A DNA stretch of 64,000 nt from Butyricicoccus_A sp963601915 (GCA_963601915.1 CAVCGL010000003.1:62001-126000), one strand, 5' to 3'. Shown: positions 1 through 8,246, counted from the stretch's first letter. The notes: generated by a model from the letters alone, not told the origin. Numbers and translations: made by a program.

Positions 1-2
1 AA

Positions 3-926
3 TTGGATGACGCTTCTATCAAGTCTATCAAGCAATATGTCTTCCGCGGTTGCACTGCAGATGAAATAAAGAAGGAAGTTATTTCTGAAGAACAACACAC
101 CAATTATTTTACAGACAGCACTGTAACAGCAAACCATGTTGACATTACACTCAGTCTTTTCGCATGGCCTGGACAACAGGGAATTGTCTTTACTCGGTTT
201 AAAGATTATCCACACGAAAAACCCCAATTTGATGTGATGATACCAGTAACGCAATTGGATGTTTTCGATTCTTCAACCGAACAAGTCGATTTAACCTTTA
301 TGCCTCGAAAGACCGCGGTGCAAACTGTCACAAACCAGCTGCATGATTGGAATATTTATCCTATCGGAAGTCCCATGGTATTTTGCTGTACTGGTGATGC
401 AATGTATCAATTGCTGTCAAAGTGGAATGAATCCGGTCTTGATTATGTACCTGTTTCACTAGAGAAAAAAGATGAGTTGGAATATTATTATATGGTTTTT
501 GAAACCGGATACCACAACATTCCATACAGTCATTTTGAATATGGTTCTGAACTTGACGACACATCTTTGTATAGTTCCAAACTATATGTTTGTCTGTCTG
601 AAAAAGGAATTTTTGATTTAGATTATCGAGGAGCAAACTATACAATTGACCGCACAGAGGAACAGCATGATTCCTGCATCCCGTTGGATCAGGCGATGAG
701 CCAAGTAAAAGCACATTATGAGCAATTAGTCGGCACATCAGCAGTGACCATCAAAAATGTATTTTTTCAATATGTCCCCACGAACGCCCGTGCGGAGACC
801 GGTTCCTGTACTCTGGTTCCCGCCTGGATTATTCAGCCACAAACAACAACATTGGACGGAGAGGAGGTTGATCTTTATCTTGACACCATCACAGTAAATG
901 CCATTACCGGAGAAGTCATACATTGA
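3..926 (+). CDS. Hypothetical protein, 5' end outside the window
   Basis: The reading frame is open from the first bases and ends with a stop at 924-926, so the true start is probably upstream of the window. The visible 307 residues are soluble-looking, rich in Asp, Tyr and Thr, with no membrane segment or catalytic motif I recognise. The last 30 or so residues (a stretch like DTITVNAITGEVIH) resemble the end of PepSY or YcdB-like beta domains, where a strand ends in 'TGEV'. It sits 17 bases before a small secreted protein and reads the same way, so the two are probably co-transcribed. Function unknown. The base composition is more AT-rich than the housekeeping genes further on, which fits an accessory region. 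Confidence 0.6.
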   Translation: MDDASIKSIKQYVFRGCTADEIKKEVISEEQHTNYFTDSTVTANHVDITLSLFAWPGQQGIVFTRFKDYPHEKPQFDVMIPVTQLDVFDSSTEQVDLTFMPRKTAVQTVTNQLHDWNIYPIGSPMVFCCTGDAMYQLLSKWNESGLDYVPVSLEKKDELEYYYMVFETGYHNIPYSHFEYGSELDDTSLYSSKLYVCLSEKGIFDLDYRGANYTIDRTEEQHDSCIPLDQAMSQVKAHYEQLVGTSAVTIKNVFFQYVPTNARAETGSCTLVPAWIIQPQTTTLDGEEVDLYLDTITVNAITGEVIH

Positions 927-943
927 CGGAAAGGAGATTTTGT

Positions 944-1315
944 ATGAAAAAATTCAAGCGAATCTGTTGTCTGATACTTGCATCTGCCAGTCTGTTTATC
1001 ACAGGAGCACAAGCTGCAAATTTTTCGTTCACTTTTGCGAACTCCGGTGTTGACTACTCAACGCTAGCAACCAAAGGAAATGACCGCTCCTTTGCCACCA
1101 TAAATGTTCGTGGAACAAATGGTTACACATTCCAATACGCTGTTGCTACGGGTCAGTATACCGGATATAAAACAGGCTGGAAAAGCAAACAAGGAGACAT
1201 ATCTTTTGACCTCTCTTATACGTCAAAGCCCAGCCGCGGTACTGGTCTTCGTCTACATGGCAGTACAGCTTCCAGCAGTGGCACTTCTACCATTTCTGGT
1301 ACTTGGACACCGTAA
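944..1315 (+). CDS. Small secreted protein of unknown function
   Basis: A 123-residue protein. I chose the ATG at 944 because an AAGGAG ribosome site (931-936) lies 7 bases upstream; the frame itself is open further back. Residues 1-24 form a typical signal peptide (MKKFKR, a hydrophobic core, then an AQA-A cleavage site). The mature part, about 100 residues, is rich in Gly, Ser, Thr and aromatic residues and has no cysteine, like small beta-sheet exported proteins. A strong terminator follows at 1358-1394, and a three-gene ABC exporter cluster follows that. Small secreted protein plus ABC exporter is a common layout for bacteriocin-like loci, but nothing in the sequence proves that role. Confidence 0.65.
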   Translation: MKKFKRICCLILASASLFITGAQAANFSFTFANSGVDYSTLATKGNDRSFATINVRGTNGYTFQYAVATGQYTGYKTGWKSKQGDISFDLSYTSKPSRGTGLRLHGSTASSSGTSTISGTWTP

Positions 1316-1357
1316 GACCATCTATCTCCATATGACGCTTTCCTAGCAGGATAGCAC

Positions 1358-1394
1358 ACATCCCAAGGAAGTACTAATTCCTTGGGATGTTTTT
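1358..1394 (+). terminator. Intrinsic terminator after the small secreted protein gene
   Basis: A perfect 13-base stem (1358-1370 with 1378-1390), a 7-base loop and a T run. It separates the secreted-protein gene from the ABC cluster, although no clear promoter is visible between the hairpin and the next start. Confidence 0.85.
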
Positions 1395-1411
1395 GTGAAA
1401 GGGGGAATTTT

Positions 1412-2185
1412 ATGCATTCCATCCGGTCCATTCGCATGGACATCCAGCGAGCATTTTGCAGCAAGCTATTTATTACTGGTATTCTGTGCACCGCAGGTGT
1501 CTGTTATCTCAATATTTCATGGGATAATATGCTTGCCGCCAGCGTGATGTATTTGGTCGAAGGTCTTGCCTTTGGCAGCCAAGTTCAAGTATTGTTTGTC
1601 TGTGGAGCACTCCCCTACGCCACCGCCTATTTGAACGACTGGAACAACGGGTACATTCGCCTGCTCGTCGTTCGTGGCAATCTGCGCAGCTATCTGCGCT
1701 CAAAGGTTTTGGTTACGGCGCTTTCTGGATTTTTCTCGGTTTTTATTGGAAAACTGCTGTTTGTCAGTTCTCTCTGTCTGTTCTATCCATGGACAAGCGA
1801 ATTTGATGTACCAGATAAAATTGGAGTTAATCTATTATACTATATCCACCCATGGGCATATTTTATCGGTGACGCCCTGTTGTACGCACTTGCAGCCGCA
1901 GGGTTTGCCGTCATAGCACTTTTGGTATCTGGCTTTATTCTCAATACCTTCGTCACCATTGCGTCTCCTCTTGTATTATTTTTTGCGATTACATCTATTT
2001 ATCAGATTTTTCATCTGCCGCAGGGCATAGATTTGAATGCACTCACGATGGGATATATTTATGCATACGCGGACAGCTGGCAGTTTACCCTGCTTCATAT
2101 TATTATCGTATGGCTTATTGTCATTCTCATCGCCGGAAAACTGTTTATCTGGCGTGCTGAAAGGAGGTTTTATCATGGCTGCTAG
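1412..2185 (+). CDS. ABC transporter permease-like membrane protein (first subunit)
   Basis: A 257-residue protein with about six hydrophobic segments in the pattern of ABC-2 type permeases, and no ATPase motifs. The ATG at 1412 follows a GGGGGAA site (1401-1407); the longer frame from 1382 would start inside the terminator hairpin and is rejected. It overlaps the next permease gene by 11 bases, and an ATPase gene follows, so the three probably form one transporter. Such two-permease plus ATPase sets in gut Clostridia are usually exporters or antimicrobial-resistance pumps; the substrate cannot be read from sequence. Confidence 0.7.
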   Translation: MHSIRSIRMDIQRAFCSKLFITGILCTAGVCYLNISWDNMLAASVMYLVEGLAFGSQVQVLFVCGALPYATAYLNDWNNGYIRLLVVRGNLRSYLRSKVLVTALSGFFSVFIGKLLFVSSLCLFYPWTSEFDVPDKIGVNLLYYIHPWAYFIGDALLYALAAAGFAVIALLVSGFILNTFVTIASPLVLFFAITSIYQIFHLPQGIDLNALTMGYIYAYADSWQFTLLHIIIVWLIVILIAGKLFIWRAERRFYHGC

Positions 2186-3032
2186 TGTTCGATGTATGGT
2201 AAACCAGTTCCGCAAATGGGGAAAGAGTCCGCGTATTTGGATGGTTTTTATTCTATTCGCCATCTTTGTTTCCACCAATTTTATCGCCAGTATCCGTGTC
2301 TTTTGCCAGCAGTATCAAGTATCCTGCTCTATTTGGACGCTCCCACTCGCCTTGACCATGGGAAATCGGCGGCTCTGGATTATGCTTCTGCCGATTTTGC
2401 TGTTCTGCGATGCGCCGTTTTTGGATGAACAGCAGCCATTTTTAATTATTCGCATCGGAAGAATGCGCTGGGCAATTGGACAAATTCTATATATCCTTGC
2501 CGCAAGCGTTGTGTTCTATTTAGGCTGTATGCTTATCACTGTCCTGTTGCTTTTTCCGCACGTTACATTTACATTGGATTGGGGAAAAGTACTGTATACG
2601 TTGACGCAGCCGCACGTCACATGGAATATTCGCATGGATGTCATCCCCGCCTCTGTCCTTCAGCATTATTCCGCCGTGCAGGCAACTATCCTGTGCGGTG
2701 CAGCGATGTGTATTGTCACTAGCTTTTTAGGATTGCTGATGTTTTTATGTAATCTGTGGGCAAAACGGGAAGTCGGTATTCTTGTGGCAAGTTTTTTCGT
2801 CGGCTTTGCTTACTTTATTGAAATTATGTCCATCCCGTCCCGCAGTTGGAATACCATGCGGTATTTCTCTCCAGCAACTTGGGTTGATTTATCGCAAATG
2901 GGTTATAATAATTTCCGTTCGCCTTCGTGGAGTTACATTTTTATTTTTGGCACCTTGCTGTTGGTCATTCTCATCATTGGTATTCTGCTGTCTGTCCGAA
3001 AAAAATCTATTGATGTCATTCAGTCTCTTTAA
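2175..3032 (+). CDS. ABC transporter permease-like membrane protein (second subunit)
   Basis: A 285-residue protein with six or so membrane segments, starting at ATG 2175. The start is set by a strong AAGGAGG site (2161-2167) inside the end of the preceding gene; the frame open from 2037 is only upstream read-through. The 11-base overlap with the first permease implies translational coupling. The first cytoplasmic part is basic, and the C-terminus ends in a hydrophobic helix followed by RKK, as in ABC-2 permeases. It most likely pairs with the first permease as a heterodimer, powered by the ATPase at 3048-3707. Confidence 0.7.
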   Translation: MAASVRCMVNQFRKWGKSPRIWMVFILFAIFVSTNFIASIRVFCQQYQVSCSIWTLPLALTMGNRRLWIMLLPILLFCDAPFLDEQQPFLIIRIGRMRWAIGQILYILAASVVFYLGCMLITVLLLFPHVTFTLDWGKVLYTLTQPHVTWNIRMDVIPASVLQHYSAVQATILCGAAMCIVTSFLGLLMFLCNLWAKREVGILVASFFVGFAYFIEIMSIPSRSWNTMRYFSPATWVDLSQMGYNNFRSPSWSYIFIFGTLLLVILIIGILLSVRKKSIDVIQSL

Positions 3033-3047
3033 AACGGAGGATATATT

Positions 3048-3707
3048 ATGCCAGAAAACATCATTACAGTAGAACACGTATATAAAACATTTAAAAATAC
3101 AACCGTCCTTAATGACGTCAGTATTTCCTTTGCACGCGGAAAAATTCATGGTATCATCGGTAGAAATGGTTCCGGAAAAACAGTACTGTTCAAATGCATC
3201 TGTGGGTTTATGCCAATAACATCCGGCACGATTTCTGTCCGCGGCAAACGAGTAGGAAAAGATGTCGACATTCCGAAAAATTTGGGTGTAATCATAGAAA
3301 GTCCCGGTTTTTTGCCCAACTACAGCGCATATGCCAATTTAAAGTTTCTTGCCGAATTACGTCACGTCATCGGAAAAGAAAAAATCCGAGAAACCATTCG
3401 CTTTGTCGGACTCAATCCAGACGATAAAAAACATGTCGGCAAATATTCTATGGGTATGCGACAGCGTTTGGGACTTGCGCAGGCTATCATGGAAGATCCG
3501 GACATTCTCATCTTGGACGAGCCGATGAACGGTTTGGACAAACACGGCGTACAGGAAATCCGTGAATGTCTCATTCAATTGCGCAATGCCGGAAAAACCA
3601 TTCTGTTAGCCTCTCATAACGCGGAAGATATTCGCGTGTTGTGCGATACCGTTTGTGAAATGGACGGCGGTGTTTTGACTGTGTTTCCTACAGATCCTTC
3701 AAGATAA
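3048..3707 (+). CDS. ABC transporter ATP-binding protein
   Basis: A 219-residue ABC ATPase with all core motifs: Walker A (GRNGSGKT, near residue 40), an ABC signature in the variant form YSMGMRQR (near 131), Walker B with the catalytic Glu (ILILDEP, near 153), a D-loop (MNGLD) and a switch His (LASHN, near 189). The short single domain is typical of ABC-2 type exporters related to bacitracin or lantibiotic self-protection pumps. A GGAGG site lies 11 bases before the ATG. It is the last gene of the permease-permease-ATPase cluster. The family is certain; the substrate is unknown. Confidence 0.9.
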   Translation: MPENIITVEHVYKTFKNTTVLNDVSISFARGKIHGIIGRNGSGKTVLFKCICGFMPITSGTISVRGKRVGKDVDIPKNLGVIIESPGFLPNYSAYANLKFLAELRHVIGKEKIRETIRFVGLNPDDKKHVGKYSMGMRQRLGLAQAIMEDPDILILDEPMNGLDKHGVQEIRECLIQLRNAGKTILLASHNAEDIRVLCDTVCEMDGGVLTVFPTDPSR

Positions 3708-3719
3708 ATCACTTCTCCC

Positions 3720-3748
3720 TTGTTTCCTTTCGCGCACAGGAGTATAAT
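3720..3748 (+). promoter_or_regulatory. Sigma-A-type promoter of the AEC transporter gene
   Basis: TTGTTT (3720-3725), a 17-base spacer and TATAAT (3743-3748), with the next start at 3810. Confidence 0.6.
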
Positions 3749-3809
3749 AGGTTCTCAGGCGGACGCGCCCCGTGTGTTTCTCCGTCAATCTTAATCTCCG
3801 GAGGAATTC

Positions 3810-4721
3810 ATGTCAGCTGTACTTTTCAAAGCACTCGCGTTTTTTCTCATGATCGCGTTGGGCTATCTGATGAAAACCAAACACATCTTAGAGCAGGAAG
3901 ACAGCCAGGTTTTGATGAAAATCATCATCAATATCACGATGCCTGCCGCACTTATCGCCGGTTTTCGCACATTTTCCATTGATATTTCCTTGCTCTTTGC
4001 CCTGCTGCTCGGCTTTTGTATGAACGGTGTGCTGCTGCTCGCCGGTTCTCTCGCGTCTGTCCGCAAAGACGGTAAGCTGCGCGCCCTGTATATTCTCAAT
4101 ACGCCGTGTCAGAACGTCGGAAACTTTGTTCTGCCGTTTGTGCTGAGCTTTCTGCCGTCCTCTGTGGTTCCGGCTCTGTGCATGTATGATGCCGGAAACA
4201 ATCCGTATGGCGCAGGTCTTGCGTATTCTGTCGCATCCTCTGCCAGCGGCGGCGACGGCAAGGTCTCTTTGCGCAGCATCCTGCACACGCTGTTTCACTC
4301 TCCTCCGTTTTTGGCATATTTTATCATGATCGTGCTGTATCTGCCCGGCTTCCGCTTTCCCGATGCCTTTTTCGATCTGTGCGATTTATTCGGCAAAGGA
4401 AATGCCTTTCTCGCCATGTTTGCGTTGGGTCTGATCTTTGAATGGCATCTGCCAAAAGAGGACATCGGCAATGTCGTCCGCATTTTAGGCCTGCGCTATG
4501 CGCTGTGCCTGTGCGCCGCAGCTGCTATTTTCTTCCTGTGTCCGTTTGATCTGCCGATTCGTCAGACCTTGTGTCTGTGTCTGGTCGGCCCGGTAACTAC
4601 GCTTGCGATTCCGTTCGGTCTCGCCTGCGGCTGCAAGCAGTCCATGATTGCCGCACTCAGCTCTGTCAGCATGGTCACGAGCTTTGTGCTGTCTCTCGGC
4701 ATGTTGATCGCTTGGGCATAA
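3810..4721 (+). CDS. AEC (auxin efflux carrier) family transporter
   Basis: A 303-residue integral membrane protein with about ten hydrophobic segments, no signal peptide and no soluble domain. The arrangement of two five-helix halves, the pattern near residue 50 with a conserved Pro (NITMPAALI) and the helix-breaking 'NTPCQNVGNF' region match the auxin efflux carrier / malate permease family. These transporters move organic anions or related small molecules across the cytoplasmic membrane; the substrate is not predictable here. A GGAGG site (3800-3804) precedes the ATG. The gene has its own promoter and a strong terminator, so it is monocistronic. Confidence 0.85.
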   Translation: MSAVLFKALAFFLMIALGYLMKTKHILEQEDSQVLMKIIINITMPAALIAGFRTFSIDISLLFALLLGFCMNGVLLLAGSLASVRKDGKLRALYILNTPCQNVGNFVLPFVLSFLPSSVVPALCMYDAGNNPYGAGLAYSVASSASGGDGKVSLRSILHTLFHSPPFLAYFIMIVLYLPGFRFPDAFFDLCDLFGKGNAFLAMFALGLIFEWHLPKEDIGNVVRILGLRYALCLCAAAAIFFLCPFDLPIRQTLCLCLVGPVTTLAIPFGLACGCKQSMIAALSSVSMVTSFVLSLGMLIAWA

Positions 4722-4731
4722 AATGATAGAG

Positions 4732-4759
4732 AAAAAGACCGGAATTCCGGTCTTTTTTT
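4732..4759. terminator. Bidirectional terminator between the AEC and VanZ-like genes
   Basis: Palindrome AAAAAGACCGG / CCGGTCTTTTT centred on 4744, with A and T runs on either side, serving two converging genes. Confidence 0.85.
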
Positions 4760-5219
4760 AATCTTTTTTCCGTTTGTACGTTCTCCACAGCCAGCGAAGC
4801 AGCAAAAACACCAGACAGCCGCACACAGAACCACAGAAATCAATCCAAACATCCGTCATTCGCGCGGAACGGTCATTAAATAGCTGAATGGTCTCGTCCG
4901 TCATCGCACACAAAATGCCGAACAAAAATACATTGAGCACATAGGGAATCCGGACAATGCGAATATCCTGCATGACAATCGCAGCAAAAAATCCCAGCGC
5001 GGCAAATTCGGAAAAATGTGCCATCTTCCGCACAATATATTCGGTCAATCCATCCCCTAGACCAACCGTTCCGAGCAGCTTCATCAAAAATTCAAAAACA
5101 CCCATACTTTCTTCCGATGATTGTGCCCGATTGGCCAGAGAATGCGAAAAAATAAACGCCATGACGGCAATCACCAGCAAAATATGTATGATGACACGCA
5201 CTCGTTTTTTGGAATCCAT
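4758..5219 (-). CDS. VanZ-like family membrane protein
   Basis: A 153-residue protein with four to five membrane helices. It carries the VanZ-family signature regions: VRKMAHFSEFAALG in the middle and TDETIQLFNDRSARMTDVWI towards the end, which supply the conserved His, Glu and Asp residues. I chose the ATG at 5219 because GGAGGGG lies just upstream; the longer frame would read that ribosome site as protein. VanZ itself gives low-level teicoplanin resistance, but most relatives have no known role beyond an envelope link. The gene diverges from the antisense-RNA promoter at 5235-5262. A second VanZ-like gene lies at 53811-54230. Confidence 0.85.
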   Translation of the reverse strand: MDSKKRVRVIIHILLVIAVMAFIFSHSLANRAQSSEESMGVFEFLMKLLGTVGLGDGLTEYIVRKMAHFSEFAALGFFAAIVMQDIRIVRIPYVLNVFLFGILCAMTDETIQLFNDRSARMTDVWIDFCGSVCGCLVFLLLRWLWRTYKRKKD

Positions 5220-5234
5220 AATCCCCTCCATCAA

Positions 5235-5262
5235 TTGACAAACCCCTAGAATATGTTATAAT
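5235..5262 (+). promoter_or_regulatory. Strong promoter of the antisense (antitoxin) RNA
   Basis: A consensus TTGACA (5235-5240), a 16-base spacer and a consensus TATAAT (5257-5262). No open reading frame follows on the plus strand before the hairpin at 5320-5360, so it should drive a short non-coding RNA. It is among the strongest promoters in the window. Confidence 0.8.
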
Positions 5263-5269
5263 CAAGATA

Positions 5270-5360
5270 ATAAGAGGCACTGCCAGTAGACGGTCGTCCC
5301 TCAAAAGTTGTTACAAGGTAGTAACCGCTAGTGTGGAAGCTGGGCGGTTACTTCTTTTTT
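5270..5360 (+). ncRNA. Antisense RNA, putative antitoxin of a type I module
   Basis: The predicted transcript runs about 90 bases, from near 5270 to an intrinsic terminator (9-base stem 5320-5328 with 5344-5352, then a T-rich run to 5360). It converges on the 35-residue toxin gene and overlaps its last codons, stop and 3' region by base complementarity. This matches type I modules of the TxpA/RatA kind in Bacillota, where an antisense RNA pairs with the 3' end of the toxin message. The ends are estimated from promoter and terminator positions only. Confidence 0.65.
5320..5360 (+). terminator. Terminator of the antisense RNA, overlapping the toxin 3' end
   Basis: AGTAACCGC (5320-5328) pairs with GCGGTTACT (5344-5352), followed by a run of T. 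The toxin stop codon (5348-5350, minus strand) lies within the hairpin. Confidence 0.75.
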
Positions 5361-5455
5361 GTCAGCTGAATGACCAGAGCAATAATCTGAACAGTCAGAG
5401 AAATTACACCAACAATGGCTGCGGTATAAGCAAATAACGCTTCATATGTAACCAT
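5348..5455 (-). CDS. Putative holin-like toxin, 35 residues (type I toxin family)
   Basis: A very small gene encoding MVTYEALFAYT, a single hydrophobic helix (AAIVGVISLTVQIIALVI) and the basic tail QLTKKK. This 'MVTYEAL...hydrophobic...KK' plan is typical of the Bacillota 'putative holin-like toxin' family, which includes TxpA-type membrane toxins. A GGAGG site lies 8 bases upstream of the ATG at 5455. A promoter is present (TTGCGA, 17 bases, TATTCT on the minus strand, 5552-5580), giving a leader of about 90 bases. A strong convergent promoter and terminator produce an RNA antisense to its 3' end. Expected action is membrane depolarisation when the antisense RNA is lacking; that is inferred from the family. 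Confidence 0.75.
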   Translation of the reverse strand: MVTYEALFAYTAAIVGVISLTVQIIALVIQLTKKK

Positions 5456-5551
5456 GATGCATCCCTCCTCTCCTAAGATCAGAGGGCAAAAGAAGTCTGT
5501 CCTCTGTCAAGAAGGACAAACCGCCTACCGTTCGTGGCAGTGCCGTATTTA

Positions 5552-5580
5552 AGAATACCACATGAAGCTCTCATTCGCAA
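5552..5580 (-). promoter_or_regulatory. Promoter of the holin-like toxin gene
   Basis: On the minus strand, TTGCGA (5575-5580), a 17-base spacer and TATTCT (5552-5557). The leader downstream begins with a GGCACTGCCA segment that also occurs near the 5' end of the antisense RNA (5277-5286), and it contains a small GTCCT/AGGAC hairpin. Confidence 0.55.
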
Positions 5581-5624
5581 GCTATAAGAGGCAACAGCGC
5601 GATGCTTTTGCCTCTTTTTGATTA

Positions 5625-7217
5625 TCAGCCTCGAATTTCGAGATATTCGTCATAGGTGCACTGCTTATCCCAAACGCCATCCTCCGTGATTTCAATGATA
5701 CGGTTGGCGATGGTCTGCGTAAACTCGTGGTCATGCGATGCAAACAGGACATTGCCCTTAAAATCAATCAGACCGTTGTTGACTGCGGTGATGGATTCCA
5801 GATCCAGATGGTTGGTCGGCTGATCGACAACCAGTACATTGGAACCAAACAGCATCATACGCGCCAGCATGCAGCGAACCTTCTCGCCGCCGGACAGGAC
5901 GTTTACCGGCTTGTATACATCGTTGCCGGAAAACAGCATCTTGCCCAAGAACGAGCGAAGGGTCGTTTCCAGTGTGTCGGTCTGCGAATACGGAGCCAGC
6001 CAATCCAGCATACTCTCGGTGTGTCCATTGAAGAACTCCGAGTTGTCCTTCGGGAAATACGACTGGCTGGTGGAAACGCCCCACTTGAAGCTGCCTTCAT
6101 CCGGCTCCAGTTCACCCATCAAAATCTGGAACAGCGTGGTTGCCGCCTGCTCTGTCTTGCCGACAAAGGCAATTTTATCACCGCGCGCGACACGGAACGA
6201 TACATGATTGAGTACCTTCTCGCCGTCAATGGTCTTGGAGATGTCCTTGACCTCCAAAATGTCCTTGCCCGGCTCTCTGTCCATCTGGAAGCCGACAAAC
6301 GGATAGCGGCGGGAGGATGCCGGCAGCTCGTCAACCGTCAGCTTGTCAATGAGCTTTTTACGGCTGGTTGCCTGCTTCGACTTGGATTTATTGGCGGAGA
6401 ATCGACGGATAAATTCCTGCAATTCCTTGATTTTTTCATCTGCCTTCTTTTTCTGGTCGTTCAAGGTGCGCTGTACCAGCTGAGAGGACTCATACCAGAA
6501 TTCGTAGTTGCCGACATACAGACGAACCTTGCCGTAGTCAATATCTACGATGTGCGTGCAGACATTGTTGAGGAAGTGACGGTCATGGGATACAACGATG
6601 ACTGTGCCCTCGTAATCTGCCAGAAAATCCTCCAGCCATGCAATCGAATGAATATCCAAATGGTTGGTCGGCTCGTCCAGCAGCATAATATCCGGCTTGC
6701 CAAACAGTGCCTGTGCCAGCAGGATCTTGACCTTTTCTGCGTCCGTGCGGTACTTCATGCCGCTGTACAGAATATCATCCGCCTTGAGTCCCAGACCCTG
6801 CAGCAGACGAGCTGCCTCTGTGTCTGCATTCCAGCCGTCCAGCTCGGCAAACTCCGCTTCCAGTTCAGCGGCGCGGTTGCCATCCTCTTCCGTAAACGGG
6901 TCCTTTGCGTACAGCGCGTCTTTCTCCTGCATGATTTCATACAGACGCGAATTGCCCTGAATAATGGTATCTACGACGGTAAAGTCATCAAAGGCAAAGT
7001 GATCCTGACGCAGCACCGACATGCGCAGCTTCGGATCAAGCTCCACCGTGCCGGTAGACGGCTCCAGATCGCCAGACAGCATCCGCAGGAACGTGGACTT
7101 GCCTGCGCCGTTCGCGCCGATGACTCCATAGCAATTGCCCTCTGTAAATTTCAGATTGACATCGGAGAACAGATTGTCTCCATCAAAGTTAATGCTCAAA
7201 TGATTGACGGTAAGCAT
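5625..7217 (-). CDS. ABC-F family ATPase, YkpA/YbiT-like
   Basis: A 530-residue soluble protein with two ABC domains joined by a charged linker (about residues 240-300, rich in Lys and Glu), the ABC-F plan. No membrane domain is present. Domain 1 has an intact Walker A (GANGAGKS) and Walker B (IMLLDEPTNHLD). Domain 2 has a normal signature (LSGGEKVR), but its Walker A is eroded (GKTEQAATT) and the catalytic Glu is Gln (LVVDQPTNHLD). ABC-F proteins act on ribosomes, by translation control or drug protection; the YkpA branch is of uncertain role. It is preceded by a putative metal exporter gene 42 bases away on the same strand. Confidence 0.9.
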   Translation of the reverse strand: MLTVNHLSINFDGDNLFSDVNLKFTEGNCYGVIGANGAGKSTFLRMLSGDLEPSTGTVELDPKLRMSVLRQDHFAFDDFTVVDTIIQGNSRLYEIMQEKDALYAKDPFTEEDGNRAAELEAEFAELDGWNADTEAARLLQGLGLKADDILYSGMKYRTDAEKVKILLAQALFGKPDIMLLDEPTNHLDIHSIAWLEDFLADYEGTVIVVSHDRHFLNNVCTHIVDIDYGKVRLYVGNYEFWYESSQLVQRTLNDQKKKADEKIKELQEFIRRFSANKSKSKQATSRKKLIDKLTVDELPASSRRYPFVGFQMDREPGKDILEVKDISKTIDGEKVLNHVSFRVARGDKIAFVGKTEQAATTLFQILMGELEPDEGSFKWGVSTSQSYFPKDNSEFFNGHTESMLDWLAPYSQTDTLETTLRSFLGKMLFSGNDVYKPVNVLSGGEKVRCMLARMMLFGSNVLVVDQPTNHLDLESITAVNNGLIDFKGNVLFASHDHEFTQTIANRIIEITEDGVWDKQCTYDEYLEIRG

Positions 7218-7259
7218 GAAAAACCTCCTGTAAAAACATAAACAATAGGGGGACCTGTA

Positions 7260-8117
7260 TTATACAATAAAATCAAGCAGCAGACCTGCCACAACAGCTG
7301 CGAGATAGGTGCAGCCGATAATCTGCCAAGCCGCTTTTTTGCGCGGTGCTTCGCGCAGCAGCAAGATAAAGCCAAAGCCTGCACCGGCGGAAAGACCGGC
7401 AATGACACTGCCAAAGCTGATGGTGCCTGCGGCAAACAGCTGTACCAGCAGCACCGACACGGCACAGCCCGGGATCAGACCAATCAGCGCACACAACAGC
7501 GGCTGTAAATGCGAGCCTTGCAGCAAAAGCGCTGCCAGCGAATCCGCGCCGAGCAGATGAATGATGGTATTGAGAACCAACATCGTGATAACGAGAAAAA
7601 CCGTGGTATTTGCCGTGCGAATCAGAGCCGAACGCCAAAGCGATTGATCGCCGCAGCAGGAACAGCTCGCATTGACCTCATCCATATCCAGCTCATCATC
7701 TTCCGGCCAGTCCTCAACATCCCAGTGTTTGCGGAACCAGAACAAATAAAACAGATAACCGGCGACAATCGCAATGCCGATTTTTACGGCAATGAGTAGC
7801 ACAATTTCCTTCCAGCTGCATCCGCCTGCAAACAGAACCGGAATCGCCTCATCGGACGTGGACAAATACACCGCAATCAGCGTCGCCGGTGCCAGAAATC
7901 CTCGGCAGTACAGGACAGAACATCCCATCGAAAAGCCGCACTGCGGAATGGCACCAATCAATGCGCCGATGACCGGCCCTGCCGGCTCTGTGCTCGTGAC
8001 CACGCGGGTCACCGCATCCATATGATTTTCCATCCAACTGATGACCAGATATACAACAAAGAGAATCGGAATGGTTTTGACAATGTCCATAATACATTCC
8101 GTCCATACTTCCAGCAC
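7260..8117 (-). CDS. Putative heavy-metal/manganese exporter family membrane protein
   Basis: A 285-residue protein with about ten hydrophobic segments in two similar halves, each with a 'GALIGAIPQCG' or 'LIGLIPGCAV'-type loop. This internal repeat, with a short acidic and cysteine-containing central linker (DELDMDEVNASCSCC), matches the family annotated as a putative 10-TM heavy-metal exporter or putative manganese transporter. Translation probably starts at the GTG at 8115-8117, with GGAG about 10 bases upstream. The central acidic/Cys linker could bind metal (inference). The direction of transport and the ion are not provable from sequence. Confidence 0.65.
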   Translation of the reverse strand: MLEVWTECIMDIVKTIPILFVVYLVISWMENHMDAVTRVVTSTEPAGPVIGALIGAIPQCGFSMGCSVLYCRGFLAPATLIAVYLSTSDEAIPVLFAGGCSWKEIVLLIAVKIGIAIVAGYLFYLFWFRKHWDVEDWPEDDELDMDEVNASCSCCGDQSLWRSALIRTANTTVFLVITMLVLNTIIHLLGADSLAALLLQGSHLQPLLCALIGLIPGCAVSVLLVQLFAAGTISFGSVIAGLSAGAGFGFILLLREAPRKKAAWQIIGCTYLAAVVAGLLLDFIV

Positions 8118-8246
8118 AGAAGCTCACTCCTCTCTGAAAAACGAAAAATAAAATACAAATCGTTTAGACAGTATAGCATACTTGCGCACAAAAAAACAGG
8201 GGCAGGATTCATAAGAAACCTGCCTCTTTTGCATTGTTTTCGGTAT

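Noticed and set aside
5727..7241. A 504-codon plus-strand frame over the ABC-F gene
   Set aside because: Antisense shadow: no motif, no ribosome site, and the ABC motifs on the minus strand are unmistakable.
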